From: Bondarzewia mesenterica
Lineage: Eukaryota; Basidiomycota; Agaricomycetes; Russulales; Bondarzewiaceae
Length of the DNA stretch: 13,439 bases
Direction of reading: 5' to 3'
Assembly: GCA_004802705.1 (NCBI GenBank)
Contig: SGPL01000740.1
Location: forward strand, 1 to 13,439
Shown here: positions 9,799-13,439 of the stretch, piece after piece
Layout of the letters: every line of letters begins with the position of its first letter
Position numbering within the stretch: position 1 is the stretch's first letter
Translations under genes and position numbers: made by a program
The notes under the pieces: model-generated
The model's database searches: none
Told to the model about the DNA's origin: nothing
What the model saw: the letters and a program-made list of their open reading frames with translations, nothing else

Positions 9799-11652
9799 AT
9801 GTCTAACGCTCTGCAGGCTTCCATAATTTCCTTAGGCTCTGACCTGTGAGTGTGCACATTCATCACACAGGTTTTCTTCAACCAATTATAGATGGTTTTG
9901 GCTCTTGCAGGCATGCTATGAAGGTAGTCTCTCTTTCATTCTCTCTCCTGCAATCAACATGCTTCGAATTGACACGTTCTATTCAGCTGTATTGGGTTGC
10001 CATATGTACACTATGGGTCTATGATTACTTTCTCACTCTGGGTGAAGAGGTGTGTGCCCGTCAGCTCAAGGTAACCTCAAAGAAGCGTTGAGTACTATTC
10101 GTCCATAGATCGAATATGCTTGGAAGGGCAAAAAAACACCGAGTGAGCAGAAACGTCATATGTGTTACACAGGTCGACCAACTGATCCTATGACAATTAA
10201 GTATTTTTTCTCTTCATTCTGGTAGTCCAACTCACTATAGCATTCGGTGTGCCGTTTATAACCTAGGCTCTATATTTCTTAGAATCGATATCTCGCACCT
10301 TGCTTTATCATCCTCACTCTGCTTTGTGCGTCATGTGTTTCAAAGGCACGATTTGCCCCCGTATTGACATTTTTTTTTAGCGTATTTCTCTGCCTCGTGG
10401 ACACTGGATGTGAGCCCTATTTTTGGTAAAACCTGAGCCGGAGCGTCCTAATATTTTCACCAGGTGTACGCCTTCATCCGCAACCTGATCTTTCGGGTTG
10501 CTCTTCTGACCATTTTGCAGGTGTTCTCGATACGGATTCATGGAGACCTTGGAAACAACGCTGTTAACCAGCACAGCTGAAATATTTCTCGGTCTACGGC
10601 AAGTTAACCAGCCCGAGTAGTGGCCTTTTGAATCGGACTGAATCGGTCCACTAGTGTTTATGCGCTAACCAACAAAAACAAGGCAGTCCCTTCCTTTACT
10701 GCTGTTGTCCTACTTTGGCAGTGGGGAATTGCTCTGTATGCCATGTCTCAGGTGAGTGCGGGAGTGCAAGGTTATATGACGGACTATGCTCCTGTATTAT
10801 GCCCCCATAGTCGTCAGCAGGGACGGATCAACCTGCTCTACTATTATCTCGTGACGCGTTACCGCCGTTGCCAACCCTCCCCAGTGCCGATCCTTACCAC
10901 AGTGAGCAAAAGTTTGTATATGGCTCAGGTATTCGTAGACCAACACCTCTTTGACAGTCTGCATCTTCATTTCGACGCTGACAGTGTATGTTGATACTCC
11001 TCATTGTGAAATTCTAGATGAAGACTAAAATCATCACAGCACTCCTTGGGTGGAGGCATTTCTTTGTATCGGACTTTCATTCGATGGATTGGTCTTCCTC
11101 ACCATCTTAACCATCACTATGAAAGCCTCGCGGGCCCAGGAATTTGAAATCGGGCGAGTGATGAAGGTCATCCAACGCGACGGCATTGTATATTTCTCTG
11201 TGTTGTTTTCCTCCAATCTGGTGTGGCTATTACTTCTCCTTCACGCTCGTGTAAGTTTAACTACCTCAGTTTTCGCGATGACGTTTCATACTGACTCGCT
11301 TTTCATAGCCGGGACTGAAGTTTATGCATAATCAGTGAGTTACCAGCTCAAGCATATTAAGGGTACATTGACCGGTTGAAATTGACGCAATATCCAGGCC
11401 AGCAATGATGTGGGCTTGTCCTTTTTGAAATATCTTCCTCGTCAGCGGCTGACATATTTTAATAGAATATCATCCATCATGATCAACCGTATCACGCTGA
11501 ATCTTAAACGTGCGAGCCTCAAGCAATCGATCGTACCTTGGGGCATCAGGACCTTCGAAGAGCATGACAAAGGCAGCACCAGTTCTACCCTTGCTAGCTC
11601 GGACGCCCCGCACGGTGGAGAGGAGTTCGAACTGCAGATCGTAAGGCATTAG
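9799..11652 (+). CDS. DUF6533-type multi-pass membrane protein, 332 aa, 15 exons
   Basis: Member of the large basidiomycete DUF6533 membrane family; its function is unknown, and receptor-like roles have only been guessed from topology. Exons: 9799-9845, 9911-9923, 9987-10049, 10109-10142, 10202-10221, 10283-10329, 10381-10425, 10521-10598, 10655-10751, 10811-10901, 10958-10985, 11040-11250, 11309-11334, 11398-11409, 11466-11652. All phases agree and sum to 333 codons. The family signature YDYFLTLGEEIEYAW spans residues 32-46, followed by FILNRYLAP (57-65). Further landmarks are FLGLRVYALTNKNK, WGIALYAMSQ, FDGLVFLTIL, IQRDGIVYFSVLFSSNL (the conserved RDG-YF element) and the C-terminal ISSIMINRITLNLKR before a hydrophilic tail. 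Six or seven transmembrane helices are evident. Nine exons are under 50 bp, the smallest 12, 13, 20, 26 and 28 bp. Intron 8 is GC-AG; intron 7 (95 bp) is the longest and least certain. The link to the UbiA/O-methyltransferase pair is positional only. Confidence 0.85.
10599..10654 (+). other. GC-AG intron 8 of the DUF6533 gene (56 bp)
   Basis: The donor GCAAGT matches the GC-AG donor consensus, and the acceptor is CACTAG. Joining CG|T gives Arg and the continuous FLGLRVYALTNKNK, a conserved element of the family. The nearby GT (GTTAAC at 10603) belongs to a different reading frame of the exon, which loses the upstream RYGFMETLE segment. Confidence 0.75.
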
Positions 11653-12175
11653 ACGGGGCGGTGTTGACATGGCTGATCGCCACTCGGCTCTGCCACAGGC
11701 TCAGCGATTGTAACTTATGTGCACATAGCGGAAATCAGTTGTAGTGGTCGGGAGGGGTTCAAGGGCAGTAGTTTTATTATTTTTCTCGGTCGATACTATG
11801 GCAATAGCCGATGTACTGAAGCCTGATATTCAAGGGCAGGATATTGAGGAATGTATTGGGCATCTAAAGTCGACGGTCGTTTGTTTTCATATCGAAATCT
11901 TGACCAGGTATATGGATATGAGTAAATTACGCTCGATATAGGTCTGTGTCCACTTGTATCAGTCTTGAGTCCCGACTCGGAATCGCGTTCAGCATGATCT
12001 TATTCTAAGAATTGTACGGGAAATGTGGGGTAACATGCTCAGCTACTTACTGTCGTCATTCGCGGCGGGGATGTAGCTGTGGGGCAGGTGCATCCTCGTG
12101 GACCAATGGAAAGAACCAAAAAAAGGTCGCTTAGAGAGAGGAGAGGTCATCGTTACCGTGAGCAGTAGATGATCG

Positions 12176-12201
12176 ATGAGAGCTCATGAGAGCTCATGAG
12201 A
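12176..12201. repeat. Short tandem repeat, unit ATGAGAGCTC
   Basis: The 10-bp unit ATGAGAGCTC occurs at 12176-12185 and 12186-12195, followed by a partial third copy to 12201. It contains the palindrome GAGCTC. Likely a small slippage repeat. Confidence 0.7.
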
Positions 12202-12661
12202 AGTCTGGCAGAAACAAGGAGGCCCAGGGCGAACGCTGGCGAACGTCGCTTGGACATGGTGCTCCATTTGATGCCTGGCAGGGTGTGTTATCACTGCGAA
12301 ATCCGGAGATCTGCTACAGCGCGATCTGGAAGAACAGTTTCACAGTGGAAAACGCTCTACGAATGGAAGCGTCGAGTTGTCGATGACCTGATGAAGATGA
12401 GTAAAGCCGCGCAGTTCGACAGAACCTCTCACAGGTGCGCGCACTTGGACACATCTACTGAAGATAGATCAACCTCAAAGCAAGTCCTGCAGGCATTCGT
12501 CGAGCGCGGAAGGCCAGATATGGATGGGGGATACAACGAATGAAAAAAAAAACCCCCATTTTGATCAGCATATGGATGACAAAAGGACAAGGTACATACA
12601 TGCAATGTACATACACAATAGGAAGATACGCGGGAGGCCACTTCACTCCGACTAAAGATTC

Positions 12662-12676
12662 GGCCCACAGTGGGCC
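12662..12676. repeat. Odd-centred palindrome GGCCCAC-A-GTGGGCC
   Basis: A perfect 7-bp inverted repeat with a single central base. It could be a dimeric protein-binding site or chance; no gene start lies next to it. Confidence 0.5.
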
Positions 12677-13311
12677 TATTCCGACAGCCAAGTCTTCTGG
12701 GGTATCCGCGGACATCTATCTTAGCACGCTGACTCTGTTTTCAACGGCGAGGGATACCGTTTCCAGTGTTCTCCCCAGCAAAAAAAAAAATTACAGTAGT
12801 TTTGGAGCTCCCTTATATCATGGTAAGATATGTAGGAAAGAGGGAAGCACGTGCCCGTCGTCCCGATGAAATAGGACGGTGAACCCCAAATTGTGTAGCA
12901 CAGAGCGAAAGCAGCTGAAAGGACTCAATTGCTCGGCTGTCAATGGCCAAATCGCACTGTGTCAGAGTGGCAGTCGGATAACTGGCTGTTTCTTCGAAAT
13001 CTCGCCGAAGCTGCCAGCCTGGGGTGTTATTAGTTCAGGTTGATGATTCGAACTTCGCGCACGGAGCTGCAGTCACGACGGAGTCGACTTGACGAGAAAC
13101 ACTTACATAAGACCACTAGGCGTGCCATCCCAGGACATTCCTCTTTGTCGTAAAACCCGTACGTACCGTATCAGACCGTATCCAAGTTTGAATAGTTCGA
13201 CTCGGTGTTGTTTGAATGCAACCACTAGAACATGGATGATAGTATATAGGAGGGGTTTCCGGGGGCAGTGAGAGGCCCCGTGAAGCTCCTATGTATGTTT
13301 CCCGGTCCCAA

Positions 13312-13362
13312 GGCCTCAAATTGGGCCTCAAAAAGGCTATGTTTCGGGCCTCAAAAAGGCTA
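13312..13362. repeat. GGCCTCAAA direct repeats
   Basis: GGCCTCAAA occurs at 13312, 13324 and 13347. The last two are part of an identical 17-bp unit, GGGCCTCAAAAAGGCTA (13323-13339 and 13346-13362). Each unit can fold on itself (GCCT/AGGC). Confidence 0.75.
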
Positions 13363-13377
13363 AAGTCGGGAAGGGTA

Positions 13378-13420
13378 GTCACAAATGTCACGATTTGTCA
13401 CAAATAGTCACGATAATCAC
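13378..13420. repeat. GTCAC array with about 10-bp periodicity
   Basis: GTCAC begins at 13378, 13387, 13397 and 13407, with a degenerate fifth copy (ATCAC) at 13416. The spacers alternate between AAAT-like and GAT-rich. An embedded inverted repeat ACAAAT-GTCACG-ATTTGT spans 13381-13398. Together with the adjacent GGCCTCAAA repeats this looks like the edge of a repetitive element running off the window. Confidence 0.7.
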
Positions 13421-13439
13421 TATTCCGCAAGTGCTCGTC

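Larger units (their letters stand above)
11653..13439. other. 1.8 kb right-hand region without a supported gene
   Basis: No recognisable domain or spliceable gene. The longest plus-strand frame (12196-12543, 115 codons) contains a basic, helical-looking segment (LYEWKRRVVDDLMKMSKAA) but no family match that I know. It begins inside a short tandem repeat. Adenine runs occur at 12542-12551 and 12781-12790. A palindrome at 12662-12676 and repeats at 12176-12201 and 13312-13420 are listed separately. The repeat-rich right edge may mark the border of a transposon or subtelomere-like zone, but no transposase frame is visible. Confidence 0.45.

Noticed and set aside
10929..10957. A 29-bp intron in the DUF6533 gene
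   Set aside because: Too short to splice. The donor GTGAGC at 10902 gives a normal 56-bp intron in the right phase (PYH-I-CIFIS).
12196..12543. 115-codon open frame as a small gene
   Set aside because: It starts inside a tandem repeat, has no recognisable family and lacks supporting promoter or splice context.
12542..12551. Adenine run as a retroposon tail
   Set aside because: Short, followed directly by a C run, with no upstream retroelement coding sequence or flanking duplication seen.
13036..13065. GATTCGAAC as a possible tRNA T-arm on the minus strand
   Set aside because: The flanking bases do not form the five-pair T-stem, and no matching acceptor or anticodon arm was found.
1..13439. 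CRISPR arrays, rRNA, bacterial operons or viral genes
   Set aside because: No regularly spaced long repeats, no rRNA-like sequence, and no phage or viral protein motifs. The spliceosomal intron structure indicates a fungal nuclear locus.

Overview
The window looks like nuclear DNA of a mushroom-forming basidiomycete (Agaricomycetes). Every convincing gene is split by many short introns (43-95 bp, mostly 48-63 bp). Branch-point-like and CAG/TAG acceptor signals are visible, and one gene belongs to the DUF6533 membrane-protein family, which is characteristic of these fungi. No bacterial operon layout, CRISPR array, tRNA or rRNA was seen. The gene models below were spliced by hand, keeping reading frame and family motifs together; no search was run.

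Layout, left to right. (1) 378-1460, + strand: a decayed SAM-dependent methyltransferase. Family motifs are still readable, but they fall in several reading frames that no intron can reconcile. (2) 3944-1968, - strand: an intact 11-exon, 475-residue plant-COMT-type O-methyltransferase, convergent with (1). (3) 3945-6427: a 2.5 kb divergent gap that holds three copies of a 14-bp motif close to the O-methyltransferase start and no gene I can support. (4) 6428-7711, + strand: a 7-exon, 308-residue UbiA-family membrane prenyltransferase with both Asp-rich motifs. (5) 7712-9798: no supported gene; a GC-rich hairpin and coding-like scraps. (6) 9799-11652, + strand: a 15-exon, 332-residue DUF6533 membrane protein with very small exons. 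(7) 11653-13439: no supported gene; short tandem repeats, including a phased GTCAC array at the right edge.

How the genes may work together (inference): a UbiA prenyltransferase next to a divergent small-molecule O-methyltransferase suggests a small secondary-metabolite locus. It could make a prenylated, O-methylated aromatic (meroterpenoid-like) product, with the decayed methyltransferase as a lost tailoring step. The DUF6533 protein may be only a neighbour. No polyketide synthase, cytochrome P450, oxidoreductase or transcription factor is visible, so if a pathway exists the rest lies outside the window or elsewhere.

The most unusual sequence-level observation is that three of the 30 reconstructed introns in intact genes need a GC-AG rather than GT-AG boundary (6525, 6914 and 10599). 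Each of these restores the frame and the family motif exactly.
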